64,000 nucleotides of DNA, from assembly GCA_020634215.1 (NCBI GenBank), contig JACKCD010000005.1:62001-126000 (forward strand), read 5' to 3'. The notes beneath the pieces were generated by a model. It saw only the letters and a program-made list of their open reading frames with translations. It was not told the DNA's origin and searched no databases. A program made the position numbers and the translations under genes. The first letter of the stretch is position 1. The number at the start of each line of letters is the position of its first letter. Below are positions 8,831 through 18,130 of this stretch, piece by piece. Origin of the DNA: Ardenticatenaceae bacterium (GTDB lineage Bacteria > Chloroflexota > Anaerolineae > Promineifilales > Promineifilaceae).

Positions 8831-9880
8831 ATGCAGAATCAATTAGATGACAGAATAATCCAGGTGTTGAACCACGAAGGGGAGGTGGCGGGGGAGCTGC
8901 CGGAGCTGAGTGATGATGAGTTACGAGCTATGTATCGCTGGATGGTCTTTGGCCGCGTTTTTTCTGACCGGATGGTGGCGTTGCAGCGGCAGGGGCGCAG
9001 CAATACCTTTGCCCCGCTAACCGGACAGGAAGCGTCGGTGGCACTGGCGACGGCGCTCCAACCGGATGATTGGTTTGTGGGGTCGTACCGCGAAATTTTG
9101 CCAATCCTGGCAAAAGGGGTGCCGCCATTGGCGATGTTGGAGACATACAAGGGGTATATCCCCACCCAATATAGCCGAGAAGCCCACACGCTGCCTATTC
9201 AAATCGTGTTGGCGGCGCAAATGCCCCACGCGGCGGGGCTGGCGATGGCGATTAAGTATGAGGGCAAACCCCATGTGGCCGTTGGCGTGTGTGGCGATGG
9301 GGCAACTTCGGAGGGGGATTTTAACGAGACGCTCAATTTTGCCGGGGTGTTCAAGGCTCCGCTGGTGGTGGTGGTGCAGAATAACGGTTGGGCGATTTCG
9401 GTGCCGCGTCGGGTGCAAACGGCCGCTTCTTTCATTGCCGACCGTGGCCCCGGGTTTGGCGTGCCTAGCTTTGTGGTGGATGGCAACGACGTGCTGGCCG
9501 TCCACAAGGTAATGGCCGACTGCGTGGCGCGGGCGCGGGCAGGGGATGGGCCAAGTTTGGTGGAGATGATGACCTACCGCATGGGTGCCCACACGACGGC
9601 CGACGACCCGACCAAGTATCGCCCAGAAGAAGAGTTGGCGTACTGGAAACCGCGTGATCCGCTGCTGCGGATGCGAATGTATTTGCTGAGCAAGGGGCTG
9701 CTGAGTAATACGGAGGATGAGCAGATGCACGAGGCGGTGGCGGCGGAGATACAAACGGCCGTTTCTGCCCTCGATGCCATGCCCCCCACCGAACCCAGCC
9801 GCCTCTTTGAACTGGTTTACGAAACCCCCACGCCGCAGCTCGTGGCACAGCGGGCGGCGTTACAAGACATTGGGGATTAG
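8831..9880 (+). CDS. pdhA: 2-oxoacid (pyruvate-type) dehydrogenase E1 component, alpha subunit
   Basis: The thiamine-diphosphate E1 alpha chain (349 residues, normal), which decarboxylates a 2-oxoacid and, with E1 beta, acylates the E2 lipoyl group. The ThDP motif GDGATSEGDFNETLNFAG runs to PLVVVVQNNGWAIS; the later RMGAHTTADDPTKYR is the phosphorylation-loop region. It is the first gene of an E1 alpha-E1 beta-E2 operon. Substrate (pyruvate, branched-chain or acetoin) cannot be fixed from sequence; the fourth component, E3, survives only as a remnant. The final IGD residues coincide with the start of the downstream GAGATTGGA repeat. Confidence 0.88.
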   Translation: MQNQLDDRIIQVLNHEGEVAGELPELSDDELRAMYRWMVFGRVFSDRMVALQRQGRSNTFAPLTGQEASVALATALQPDDWFVGSYREILPILAKGVPPLAMLETYKGYIPTQYSREAHTLPIQIVLAAQMPHAAGLAMAIKYEGKPHVAVGVCGDGATSEGDFNETLNFAGVFKAPLVVVVQNNGWAISVPRRVQTAASFIADRGPGFGVPSFVVDGNDVLAVHKVMADCVARARAGDGPSLVEMMTYRMGAHTTADDPTKYRPEEELAYWKPRDPLLRMRMYLLSKGLLSNTEDEQMHEAVAAEIQTAVSALDAMPPTEPSRLFELVYETPTPQLVAQRAALQDIGD

Positions 9881-9942
9881 AGATTAGAGATTGGAGATTG
9901 ATGAAGGTTCACAATCTCCAATCTCTAATCTCCAGTCTTCAT
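9871..9942. repeat. GAGATTGGA-family hairpin repeat
   Basis: Words GATTAGAGATTGGAGATTG, a loop ATGAAGGTTCAC, then complementary AATCTCCAATCTCTAATC. A nearly identical copy, including the loop, lies at 57764-57820. It fills the pdhA-pdhB gap. Confidence 0.8.
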
Positions 9943-9952
9943 AGGAAGCAAT

Positions 9953-10933
9953 ATGCCTAAATGGACAATGGTACAAGCTCTGAACAACGCGCTGGAGCTT
10001 GAGTTAGAACAGGATGAGCGGGTGCTGATTTTTGGCGAGGACGTGGGGCTAAACGGCGGCGTTTTTCGCGTGACGGATGGGTTGCAGGCAAAATTTGGTG
10101 AGCGGCGGGTGTTTGATACGCCGCTGGCTGAGTCGGGGATTATCGGAACGGCCGTTGGCATGGCCGTTTATGGCTTGCGCCCCGTGCCAGAAATCCAGTT
10201 TGCCGGGTTCAGCTTTGTCTCCTTCAACCAAATCGCCTCGCAGGCCACCAAAATGCGGCTGCGCTCCGGCGGCGTGTTTACCGTGCCGCTGGTGATTCGC
10301 GCCCCGTTTGGCGGCGGTGTCCGCACCCCTGAACTCCACGGCGACAGCGTGGAAGCATTTTACATGCACATGCAGGGGATCAAAGTTGTCATTCCCTCGA
10401 ATCCCTACGATGCCAAAGGGCTGCTCCATGCCGCTATTGCCGACCCCGACCCGGTGCTGTTTTTGGAGCATATGAAGCTCTATCGCTCCATCCGCCAGGA
10501 TGTTCCGGCCGAACGGTATGAAGTGGCGTTGGGCAAAGCGGCCGTTGCCCAGGAAGGGAGCGACATCACCGTGATTAGCTATGGGGCGATGCTGCATGTG
10601 GCGTTGCAGGCGGCGGAACTGATTGCCAAAGAGGATGGCGCGTCGGTGGAGGTGGTGGATTTACGCACCATTTCGCCGCTGGACGAGGCGACGATTGCCG
10701 CTTCGGTGAGCAAAACGGGGCGGGCGGTGGTGGTGAATGAAGCACCGCGTGCCGGGGGCGTGGCGGCGGAGGTGATTGCGGTGATCAACGAGCAGTGCCT
10801 CTATTCGCTGCTGAAACCAGTGGCGCGGGTGACTTGCCCCGATACGCCGTTCCCGGTGCCGAGCATTGAAGATGCGTTTGTGCCAACGGCCGTTCGCATC
10901 GCCGCCGCCATCCGTGAGACATTAAAACCGTAA
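9953..10933 (+). CDS. pdhB: 2-oxoacid (pyruvate-type) dehydrogenase E1 component, beta subunit
   Basis: The E1 beta chain (326 residues). The FGEDVGLNGGVFRVT segment and PLAESGIIGTAVGMA are standard, and the transketolase C-terminal domain includes VVDLRTISPLDEATI and VVNEAPRAGGVAAE. It forms an alpha2beta2 heterotetramer with the preceding subunit and completes the ThDP site. GGAAGC before the ATG is the Shine-Dalgarno. Placement after pdhA and before the E2 gene is the classical order. Two AACGGCCGTT words fall in frame (GTAVG, PTAVR). Confidence 0.9.
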   Translation: MPKWTMVQALNNALELELEQDERVLIFGEDVGLNGGVFRVTDGLQAKFGERRVFDTPLAESGIIGTAVGMAVYGLRPVPEIQFAGFSFVSFNQIASQATKMRLRSGGVFTVPLVIRAPFGGGVRTPELHGDSVEAFYMHMQGIKVVIPSNPYDAKGLLHAAIADPDPVLFLEHMKLYRSIRQDVPAERYEVALGKAAVAQEGSDITVISYGAMLHVALQAAELIAKEDGASVEVVDLRTISPLDEATIAASVSKTGRAVVVNEAPRAGGVAAEVIAVINEQCLYSLLKPVARVTCPDTPFPVPSIEDAFVPTAVRIAAAIRETLKP

Positions 10934-10939
10934 GAGAAA

Positions 10940-11003
10940 TGGGACGCTGATTTACCTGATTGTCCTGATTTTTATCAGTTTAATCAGGACAATCAGCGTC
11001 CCA
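10940..11003. repeat. GGGACGCTGATT hairpin repeat (pdhB-pdhC gap)
   Basis: GGGACGCTGATT (10941-10952) pairs with AATCAGCGTCCC (10991-11002), and the inner GATTGTCCTGATT pairs with AATCAGGACAATC. A long, nearly perfect stem of tandem CTGATT-type words. A related copy lies at 13858-13955. Confidence 0.78.
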
Positions 11004-11017
11004 TTCTTCCCAAAATA

Positions 11018-12463
11018 ATGATTGAATTTCGACTACCCGACGTAGGTGAAGGGCTGCATGAGGCGCAGATTGGGGCGTGGCTGGTGGCCGTGGGGGACGT
11101 GGTGAAGCTGGATCAGCCGCTGCTGGAAGTGGAAACCGATAAATCGGTGGTAGAACTGCCCTCGCCGGCCGTCGGCCGCATTGTGAAGCTGGGGTTTGAA
11201 ACGGGGCAAATGGCAACCGTGGGGGATTTGCTGGTGGTGATTGAGCCGGAGATGGGACGCGGACAAACGCGGACGAACGCGGATGAAGCTGTGGAAGCTG
11301 CGAAACCTTTGGCTTCCGGGAATTTACCTCGAGCTACCGTTGGCATGGCCGGGCCGGGGGAGCGGATTTTGGCGGCGCCGTCGGTGCGGCAGTTGGCGTT
11401 GGCGAAGGGAGTGGATTTAACGGCCGTTCGTGGCTCCGGCCCCGCCGGGCGGATTTTGGCCTCTGACGTTGAAGCGGTAATCGGTAAACAGTTATCGGTA
11501 ATCAGTAATCAGTTATCAGTAGACCAATCTCCAATCGCCAATCCCCAATCCCCAATCGCCACCTCCCAAATCCTCGCCGCCCCCGCCGTCCGCAAAATGG
11601 CGCAGGAGAGGGGCATTGATTTGGCGCAGGTGGTGGGGAGTGCGGAAAACGGCCGTATTACCCCCGCCGATGTGGAGCAGTTTGTGGCAGTGGGGCAGGA
11701 GGAAGAAACGGCCGTTTCCTCCCCCCTGCCCCCCCGCTCCTCTGCCTCCCTGCTCCCCACCGCCGCCCAGCGCACCCCCCTACGCGGCATCCGCCGGACA
11801 ATGGCTTTGCGAATGCAGGAATCATGGCAAACCATTCCCCATGTCACCAACTTCGAGGAGATTGACGCGACCGAACTCATGGCCGTGCGCGGTGTTCTTA
11901 AAGAGGCGGGGGCAGCGCGGGGGGTGTCAGTGACCTATTTGCCCATTGTCGCCAAGATTTTGACTCAAGTATTACAGCTTTACCCCGACTTCAACGCCAG
12001 CATTGACATGGAAACGATGGAAGTGGTGCACCATCCGGCGTGCCATTTGGGCATTGCCACCGCCACCGACGACGGGCTGCTGGTTCCCGTGCTGCGCGAT
12101 GCCGGGCAGTTGACCATTTTCGAGATGGCAACGCAAATCAATGACCTGGTGACACAGGCGCGGGCGCGGAAGCTGCCGCGTGAAGCATTAACCGGCAGTA
12201 CCTTTACCATCACCAACTTTGGTATCTTTGGCAACAGCATTGGCACGCCGATCATCAACCCGCCGGAGGTGGCGATTTTGGGGATGGGGCGGATTGCCGA
12301 GAAGCCGGTGGTGGTGGCTGGGGCACTGGCGGTGCGCCCGGTGCTGCCGTTGGCGCTTAGCTTTGACCATCGGCTGATTGATGGGGCGGCGGCGGGGGCG
12401 TTTTTGCGGCGGCTGCGGCAATTGTTGGAACGGCCGCAGGAGCTTTTGTTGGATTTACGATGA
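11018..12463 (+). CDS. pdhC: Dihydrolipoamide acyltransferase (E2) with two E3-binding domains
   Basis: A 481-residue E2. An N-terminal lipoyl domain carries the lipoylated lysine in VETDKSVVELPSP. Two peripheral-subunit-binding domains follow, both of the ILAAP(S/A)VR...G(S)GRI pattern, at about residues 120-155 and 190-225. The catalytic acyltransferase domain ends with the SFDHRLIDGAAAG active site. One binding domain is usual, so the duplication is unusual. The linkers are translated repeat DNA: a GGACGCGGACAAACGCGG stretch (GRGQTRTNADE), GTAATCAGT words (VIGKQLSVISNQLSV), CCAATCGCC words (SPIANPQSPIA) and a CCCTGC-rich stretch. Third gene of the pdh operon. Confidence 0.9.
   Translation: MIEFRLPDVGEGLHEAQIGAWLVAVGDVVKLDQPLLEVETDKSVVELPSPAVGRIVKLGFETGQMATVGDLLVVIEPEMGRGQTRTNADEAVEAAKPLASGNLPRATVGMAGPGERILAAPSVRQLALAKGVDLTAVRGSGPAGRILASDVEAVIGKQLSVISNQLSVDQSPIANPQSPIATSQILAAPAVRKMAQERGIDLAQVVGSAENGRITPADVEQFVAVGQEEETAVSSPLPPRSSASLLPTAAQRTPLRGIRRTMALRMQESWQTIPHVTNFEEIDATELMAVRGVLKEAGAARGVSVTYLPIVAKILTQVLQLYPDFNASIDMETMEVVHHPACHLGIATATDDGLLVPVLRDAGQLTIFEMATQINDLVTQARARKLPREALTGSTFTITNFGIFGNSIGTPIINPPEVAILGMGRIAEKPVVVAGALAVRPVLPLALSFDHRLIDGAAAGAFLRRLRQLLERPQELLLDLR
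11252..11289. repeat. GGACGCGGACAAACGCGG repeat inside pdhC
   Basis: Tandem GGACGCGGAC/GAACGCGGATG words, in frame in the linker after the lipoyl domain. The reverse complement of the same words (CCGCGTTTGTCTGTGTTCGT) is intergenic near 13922-13950. Confidence 0.6.
11475..11565. repeat. GTAATCAGT and CCAATCGCC repeats inside pdhC
   Basis: Two intergenic word families placed back to back in frame: GGTAATCGGTAAACAGTTAT-type words (11475-11520), then CAATCTCCAATCGCC-type words (11522-11565). They encode the linker between the two E3-binding domains. Only one arm of each family is present, so no hairpin forms. Confidence 0.7.
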
Positions 12464-12467
12464 TTTT

Positions 12468-12538
12468 TTCTGACAGGATTAACAGGATTTACAGGATGTT
12501 GGCCTTTTTAATCCTGTTAATCTTGTTAATCCTGTCCC
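12468..12538. repeat. CAGGATTAACAGGATT hairpin repeat after pdhC
   Basis: Tandem GACAGGATTAACAGGATTTA words pair with AATCCTGTTAATCTTGTTAA after a TTGGCC loop. It lies directly after the E2 stop and may end the operon transcript. Confidence 0.75.
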
Positions 12539-12560
12539 AAAATTCTGCTAAACTGTGGTT

Positions 12561-12900
12561 ATGAATGAGGAATTGATTTTTTCGGTAGCAGATAATGTGG
12601 CGGTCATTCGGGTGAATCGGCCGGGGGCGCGGAATGCGCTGAATTGGGCGGCGCAGGAGGGGTTTGCACGGGCAGTAACGGCCGTTTCTGCCGACCCCAC
12701 TCTTCGCGCCCTCATTATCACCGGCAGCGGCACGCAATCGTTTGTGGCTGGGGGGGATTTGAAAGAGTTGAACAACCATGCTGACGCGGAATCGGCGCAG
12801 CGGCTTTACAAAGTGATGAACGAGGCGTTGCAGCAGCTAACCATGCTGCCTATTCCCGTCATTGGGGCGGTAGAAAGCCAATACGCCACCCACCGCTTTG
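12561..12900 (+). pseudogene. Truncated enoyl-CoA hydratase/isomerase (crotonase)
   Basis: The first 105 or so codons read as a normal crotonase start: RVNRPGARNALNW, ALIITGSGTQSFVAGGDLKEL (first oxyanion segment) and PIPVIGAVE. Exactly where the second oxyanion loop (GGG) should follow, homology stops and the frame runs into E3-derived sequence until a stop near 13031. The C-terminal 150 residues are missing, so the product should be inactive. ATG at 12561 is the likely start. The simplest reading is a deletion that fused the crotonase 5' part to the decayed E3 gene. Confidence 0.75.
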
Positions 12901-12912
12901 CTCTCTTGACCA

Positions 12913-13837
12913 GGCGAGATCATCGCCACCGGCGCGCGCAGGCGGCAGTGTGGCCGGAGCTGCTGTTTGACGGGCGAGCGGGTGCTGACCCCCATTCAGG
13001 CGTTGCAACTGGAAGCGGCCGGAAACGCTGACCGTGATAGGCAGCGATCATATCGCCGCCGAAATCGCCACCATTTTGCCAAGCTGGGAACGGCCGTTAC
13101 CTGTGGACGGGTGCGGTAGGGCTACTGCCGGACTTTGATCCAACGGCGGGCGGCTGGTGGGGGCGGACCGCGAAAGCTGGGGTGAAGCTGCCCAAAGGGG
13201 CGGCTGAACCGCCCACCGAGGGGGCTGTAGTGGTGTCCATCGGATTGTGCTATGCACGGCGGCACTGGATTTGCCGCTGGCGGGGGTGGAAACCGACGCG
13301 GGGTTTGTGCGGGTCAATGGGCAGATGCGGACGAGCAACCCCAACATTTTTGCCGTGGGCGACATTACCGGCCATTTGCCGCTGGCGACGCTGGCGATTA
13401 AGCAGGGGAAGGTGGCGGCAGAGGTGGTGGGGGGCAAAACGGCCGTTTTTGCCCCGCAAGCTATCCCGCGCATCGCCTGGACAGACCCCGAAGTGGCGGC
13501 GGTGGGGCTGACGAGGGCGCAGGCGGAGCAGTTGGGGTATGAGGTGGTAAACGGCCGTTTTCCTTTGGGGGCTAATGGTCGGGCGCAAACGCTGAATGCT
13601 GCCAATGGGGTGGTGTTGACGGTGGCCGAAGCGGAGACGGAGCTGCTGTTGGGCGTGACCATTGTTGCCCCGCACGCCAGCGACCTCATTGGCGAGGCGG
13701 CCTTAGCGATTGAAATGGGGGCTACACTGACCGATTTGGCGGAAACGCTGCACCCGCATCCAGGGCTGGGTGAAGCCCTGCTGGAGTCGGCAGAGGCAGC
13801 ACTGGGGCGGGCGGTGCATATTTTGGCACGCTCGTAG
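12913..13837 (+). pseudogene. lpdA: Decayed dihydrolipoamide dehydrogenase (E3) of the pdh operon
   Basis: Remnant of the flavoprotein disulfide reductase that reoxidises E2. Pieces appear in shifting frames: GEIIATG (from 12913), then ETLTVIGSDHIAAEIATIL (NAD site, from 13022), then KLGTAVTCGRVR followed by TAG, then an intact C-terminal stretch from about 13247 (IFAVGDITG, HPHPGLGEALLES with the HxH-containing interface). The N-terminal FAD domain and redox-active CxxxxC are absent. At least three frame changes and in-frame stops occur over about 350 bases. Position after E2 is where E3 is expected. It is either a true pseudogene or locally poor assembly. Confidence 0.8.
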
Positions 13838-13857
13838 TCTGTCAGAAAAAGAATGTT

Positions 13858-13955
13858 GGGACGCAGATTTCCCTGATTTCTCCTGATTTTGGGGCATATA
13901 ATGGCTAAAATCAGGCCAAATCCGCGTTTGTCTGTGTTCGTCCGCGTCCTATTTT
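13858..13955. repeat. GGGACGCAGATT / GGACGCGGACGAAC repeat region
   Basis: GGGACGCAGATTTCCCTGATTTCTCC words resemble the 10940 hairpin; the right part (CCGCGTTTGTCTGTGTTCGT then CCGCGTCC) is the reverse complement of the repeat inside pdhC at 11252. An exact AACGGCCGTT follows near 13988. Confidence 0.6.
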
Positions 13956-14083
13956 GACTTCTCCGGCAAGCTACTAGCTGTTTTTGTAACGGCCGTTATC
14001 AATTTATCATCGTCGCGTCATTGTATTGTGCTGGGCTTTATTGGGGAGCCGGGTACGATTGTGCCAGATTGGGAGGACTGTCT

Positions 14084-17000
14084 ATGGATCGCTATCACCT
14101 CAACTTTTTGCTCATTGATCCCTGCCCATTGGCAGGCACACAGTTTGTTGAGTATGCAAAGGGGCTGGAACAAACGGCCGTTCAGCTTTTTAGCGTGGCT
14201 GGGTTGTCGGCGGAAGGGTTTACGCCGCAGCCAAATGCGGTGGTGTATGCGTGGCAGGTGGGGGAGGAGGCGGCCAATCAGGTGGCATTGGCGCGGCTGC
14301 GGCAATATTTTGCCGGGGTGCCGCTGGTGGTTAGTACCAAGCCGGAGGGATTAACGGCCGTTGCCCAGCTCAAAAATATCCACAGCTACATCCTCCATCC
14401 TTATGTCGGAGGTGACGTAGAGCGGCTGGTGGAGCAAATTCACCAGTGCGAAGTCTCCAACCGTGCCAATGATTTGCATCCCCTGTTGGCCGAAATGGTT
14501 GTCAACCCCGATGAACCCATCACCCTGCAACGTCTGACAGAGTTACTGGTCAATCGTTTTGGCTATGATATTGCCATGTGCCACATCATTGACGATTTTG
14601 ATTTTTTAGAGCGGCATAATTATGCGGGCATTGTTGCCAATGAGGCGATAGCGGCAACGCACAAGCTGCGGGTGGGCGAGGGGATTGTGGGGGAGGTGGC
14701 GCGAACCGGCCGGATAAGAACAGAATATGATCTGGCGCTGCACCCAGATTATTTGACAGCTGATTTGATTCTGTATGAAGGGGTGGCGAGCATGTTTGCT
14801 GTGCCCTTAAAGCTGCGCCAGGATGTGTTGGGGGTGCTATCGTGCTTTACCCGGTCGGCGCATCGCTTTACGCCGCCAGAAGTAGCGTTTCTGACTGAGC
14901 TGGCAAATTTAGCGACGTTGGAATTGAACAACGCCAAGGAACGTAAGCGGTGGCAGGCACTGGAAAATGCAGGACGGGATTTGATTTCCGTGCAGAACCT
15001 GCGGGAAGCGATTCATGCAACGGTTGAGAATGCTTTGGGTGTAGCCGAGGCCAGTGGGGCCAGTGCTTGCTTTTATTCCTCAGACCAGGGACGTTTCTTG
15101 AGTACACACCAAAAGAGCAAGGGGCTGGGGCGGGCAATTGTGGATTGGTCAGATAAAAACCCGCAGTGGCGCTTGCTGCGAAAACAGGTTCTGGCTGAGG
15201 GGCCGCTGCTTGTCCCGGATGTTGCTGCCTGGCCTGCTCTCCCCTGGATTCAGGAAAAGATGCTGCGCTATGGCGTGCAATCGTTTGTCGGGCTGCCGCT
15301 GCGGGGGGATGAACTGGATGTGGGGATTTTGTTTGTGTTTTACCGCCGGCTGCATCCTTATGCGGCCTTGGGCAGGGAACATGCGGCTAAACAGCCGCTT
15401 AATATTTATGCGGAGATGGCGGCGCTGGTGATTGAACGAGCGTACCACGAGGATCGACAGTCGCAAGAGACGAGTATGGTGCAGAAGTGGACGGAGATGA
15501 CCAGCACGGGGCTGCCGATGCAGGGGGTGGAGAGTGGCTTTTGGATGCGGTTGCTGGATGATGTGTTGTCTGTGACGGGAGCGGAAAGAGGGGCTATGTG
15601 TCTGCGGACGGGTGGCGGCGGCTGGCGCTATTATAATCGGCACGTGCCCAAGCTGTATATTGAGACACAGGTGGCGTTTAACGGCCGTTCTCTGGAAAAA
15701 ATGGCCGCCGCAAGTAAGGAATCATTGGTGCTGAGCGACCTTCGGCACGTGGCTTCAACCGAATCTATGCACTTGTTGCGGGATGCTGATGGAGCCACTT
15801 GTGAATTAGCTGTTTACCACGGTGTGGATTTGCCACGCTCGCGCATGGTGACACCGGTGCGCCGGGGGCGGCAGTTGATGGGCTTTATTATTCTGGAAAG
15901 TTCGCAGCCGTTTACCTTTAACCGCTATGACAAAGGGTTGCTGAACAATTTGGCGCAGCACATTGGCATTGCGGTGAGTTACGACACCTTGATGCGGGAA
16001 TTGGGGGATAGTGCCCAAAAATTCCCCGTCATTCAGCTCATTCGCCAAGATTTGATGAAAATTCTTGATAGGGTGCGGCGAAAAACAGCCTGTGATGTGG
16101 CGACGCTGTTTTTGTACAGTTCATACTGGGAAACGTTTCAACTGCCTATGAGTTCGGGGGAATTGCGTTTTTCTAACACGGCTTTTGGCTTTGATCCGAA
16201 AAAGCTGGAGGTGCTGTTTGCGGCTGAAACAACCGATGGCTTTGTAACGGATTTGGCGTTGGTGCAGTCGGCGTGCCCGCTGTTTATTGAACGGGAGGAG
16301 ATTCAATCGGTTTGTGCGCTGTGTTTGCGAAACGGCCGTTCTGAACCCATTGGCATCTTGATTTTGCACTGCCGCGAAAACCGTCAGCCTAACCCAAAAG
16401 ACCAACAACTGATTTCTCAGACGGGCCAAGAGATGGAAGAGCTTGTTGAACGCGCCTACTTTTCGCCGCAGCTAGTCGAGATTTTGCGCGATGCTTTTGA
16501 TTTTGATGTGGTACGGCTGCATTTGTTTAAGCAAAAAGAAAACAAGTGGAGTTCTCCGATGACCGCCGGTGAACTCAAGGAAGCAAACAAATGGTGCTAT
16601 AGCCGTTCGGATGGCCCTATTACCCATGCACTGCGGGCGGTTGAAACTGGAGATAAGCCGTACCGTTTTGTCAATAACGTGGCGCATGATCCCATTTTGA
16701 CCAGGGGTGGGTTTGTGAAGCGTGAAGGTATTTGCAGCGGTGGCTATGTTTTGCTGGAAGTTGAAGATGAAATTGTGGGCATTTTGTTTGTGAACTGGCG
16801 GCGACCGCACGTTTGGACAGAGGTGGAAAAGAACGCGGTGCTTATTTTTGCCAAACAAGCTGCTTTAGGTGTTTATAATCGCCGCTTGATCACGATGCTT
16901 GAGGAAGAGGGGGTCAGTACTAATTGGATACAGCGGATTGTGGGGGCGGTGATCAAGGCTGGGTTTAATCAAAAAGCGGCTCTCGATGCGATTCTGGAGC

Positions 17001-18130
17001 AAGCCATTGCGATTACACAGGCTCATTTTGGCGTGATGCGGCTGGTTGATGAGATGAACCCCGACTGGGTCAATACGGTAGCTGTAGATGGGATTAAGGG
17101 GGATGAGGCGGCATGGTTTGAGCAGCATGGCCGCGTATTGCGTAGCGGCCAGGGGATTAGCCTGCTGGCAATGCGCCAAAATCGTCGCCTTTTTGTGCGG
17201 GATGTACAGGCTCCAGAATATGCCAACGATTATGTCGAGGCGGCTGATGGGCATACGCGCTCAGAAATGGCAGTGGTGCTACGCCACATGCAGACTGGTG
17301 AGCCGATTGGCGTGATTGATGTGGAACATCCTGAACCGGGTGGATTTAGTTTGCAGGCACTGGAGCGGCTAACGACGTTTGCGGAGGTTGCCAGCATTGT
17401 ACTGCACAACATTGAAAAGGATGCTGACCTGATGAGAGCTAAGGAGGAGATGGCGCATATTGAGGCGTTGGCCTGGCGCGGGATGTTTGGTTCCAACTGG
17501 TGGCATACGGCGTGCCAAAAAACGTCGGCCATCAAGGCGCAGGTGCTGCCGCTGCAAAAACGGTTTGCGGATGATTCGTGGACGCTGCGGGGGTTAAAGA
17601 AGATTGATGAATTAGCGGACAAAATTGAGCAGATTCCAGAAATGGGGTGGGTGCCGAATGAATTGGAAGTGGAGCCGGAGCCGATGTTGGTAGATTCGTT
17701 GGTAAAAACGGCCGTTTCCGATGCCTGCCGCCCCTACCGCCACATCAACCTCATCTGGAATTTGCAAAGCCCGACCACCCGTGTTGCGGTGCATGACAAA
17801 CTGTTTGCCCAGGCTATCAAAAATCTGGTGGAGAATGCCATCCGCGCCATGGATCGTAAGGGTGTTTTGACGGTGCGGACAAGCTTCTGTGGCAAACATG
17901 CCCATATTGACCTGATTGACACTGGGCCAGGTATTCCCGCCGATATACGCTCAATCTATTTGCATCAGCGTATTCCCAAAAAGGCCGAGCCACAGGGCAC
18001 GGGGTTGGGAGGGTATATGGCTAGCTTTGTCTTTGCCCGATATAAAGGAACTGTCGCTGTTGTCAAAAGTGATAAAAGTGGCACCCATGTCGAAATCATC
18101 ATACCTGTTTGCCAGGAGGAGGTGGTGTAA
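14084..18130 (+). CDS. Multi-GAF sensor histidine kinase
   Basis: A very large (1348-residue) cytoplasmic sensor kinase. After a receiver-like N-terminal domain (about 1-125) come roughly six GAF domains up to residue 1120, with no membrane segments, then a GHKL ATPase domain: N box KNLVENAIRAM, G1 DTGPGIPADI, G2 GTGLGGYMASF. A canonical H-box is not obvious; WWHTACQKTSAIK near residue 1145 is the best candidate. GAFs usually bind small ligands, chromophores or haem. Start chosen at ATG 14084 because GGGAGG precedes it; an upstream in-frame ATG at 14021 lacks one. The stop overlaps the next gene by one base, so the two are translationally coupled and likely partners. Confidence 0.85.
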   Translation: MDRYHLNFLLIDPCPLAGTQFVEYAKGLEQTAVQLFSVAGLSAEGFTPQPNAVVYAWQVGEEAANQVALARLRQYFAGVPLVVSTKPEGLTAVAQLKNIHSYILHPYVGGDVERLVEQIHQCEVSNRANDLHPLLAEMVVNPDEPITLQRLTELLVNRFGYDIAMCHIIDDFDFLERHNYAGIVANEAIAATHKLRVGEGIVGEVARTGRIRTEYDLALHPDYLTADLILYEGVASMFAVPLKLRQDVLGVLSCFTRSAHRFTPPEVAFLTELANLATLELNNAKERKRWQALENAGRDLISVQNLREAIHATVENALGVAEASGASACFYSSDQGRFLSTHQKSKGLGRAIVDWSDKNPQWRLLRKQVLAEGPLLVPDVAAWPALPWIQEKMLRYGVQSFVGLPLRGDELDVGILFVFYRRLHPYAALGREHAAKQPLNIYAEMAALVIERAYHEDRQSQETSMVQKWTEMTSTGLPMQGVESGFWMRLLDDVLSVTGAERGAMCLRTGGGGWRYYNRHVPKLYIETQVAFNGRSLEKMAAASKESLVLSDLRHVASTESMHLLRDADGATCELAVYHGVDLPRSRMVTPVRRGRQLMGFIILESSQPFTFNRYDKGLLNNLAQHIGIAVSYDTLMRELGDSAQKFPVIQLIRQDLMKILDRVRRKTACDVATLFLYSSYWETFQLPMSSGELRFSNTAFGFDPKKLEVLFAAETTDGFVTDLALVQSACPLFIEREEIQSVCALCLRNGRSEPIGILILHCRENRQPNPKDQQLISQTGQEMEELVERAYFSPQLVEILRDAFDFDVVRLHLFKQKENKWSSPMTAGELKEANKWCYSRSDGPITHALRAVETGDKPYRFVNNVAHDPILTRGGFVKREGICSGGYVLLEVEDEIVGILFVNWRRPHVWTEVEKNAVLIFAKQAALGVYNRRLITMLEEEGVSTNWIQRIVGAVIKAGFNQKAALDAILEQAIAITQAHFGVMRLVDEMNPDWVNTVAVDGIKGDEAAWFEQHGRVLRSGQGISLLAMRQNRRLFVRDVQAPEYANDYVEAADGHTRSEMAVVLRHMQTGEPIGVIDVEHPEPGGFSLQALERLTTFAEVASIVLHNIEKDADLMRAKEEMAHIEALAWRGMFGSNWWHTACQKTSAIKAQVLPLQKRFADDSWTLRGLKKIDELADKIEQIPEMGWVPNELEVEPEPMLVDSLVKTAVSDACRPYRHINLIWNLQSPTTRVAVHDKLFAQAIKNLVENAIRAMDRKGVLTVRTSFCGKHAHIDLIDTGPGIPADIRSIYLHQRIPKKAEPQGTGLGGYMASFVFARYKGTVAVVKSDKSGTHVEIIIPVCQEEVV

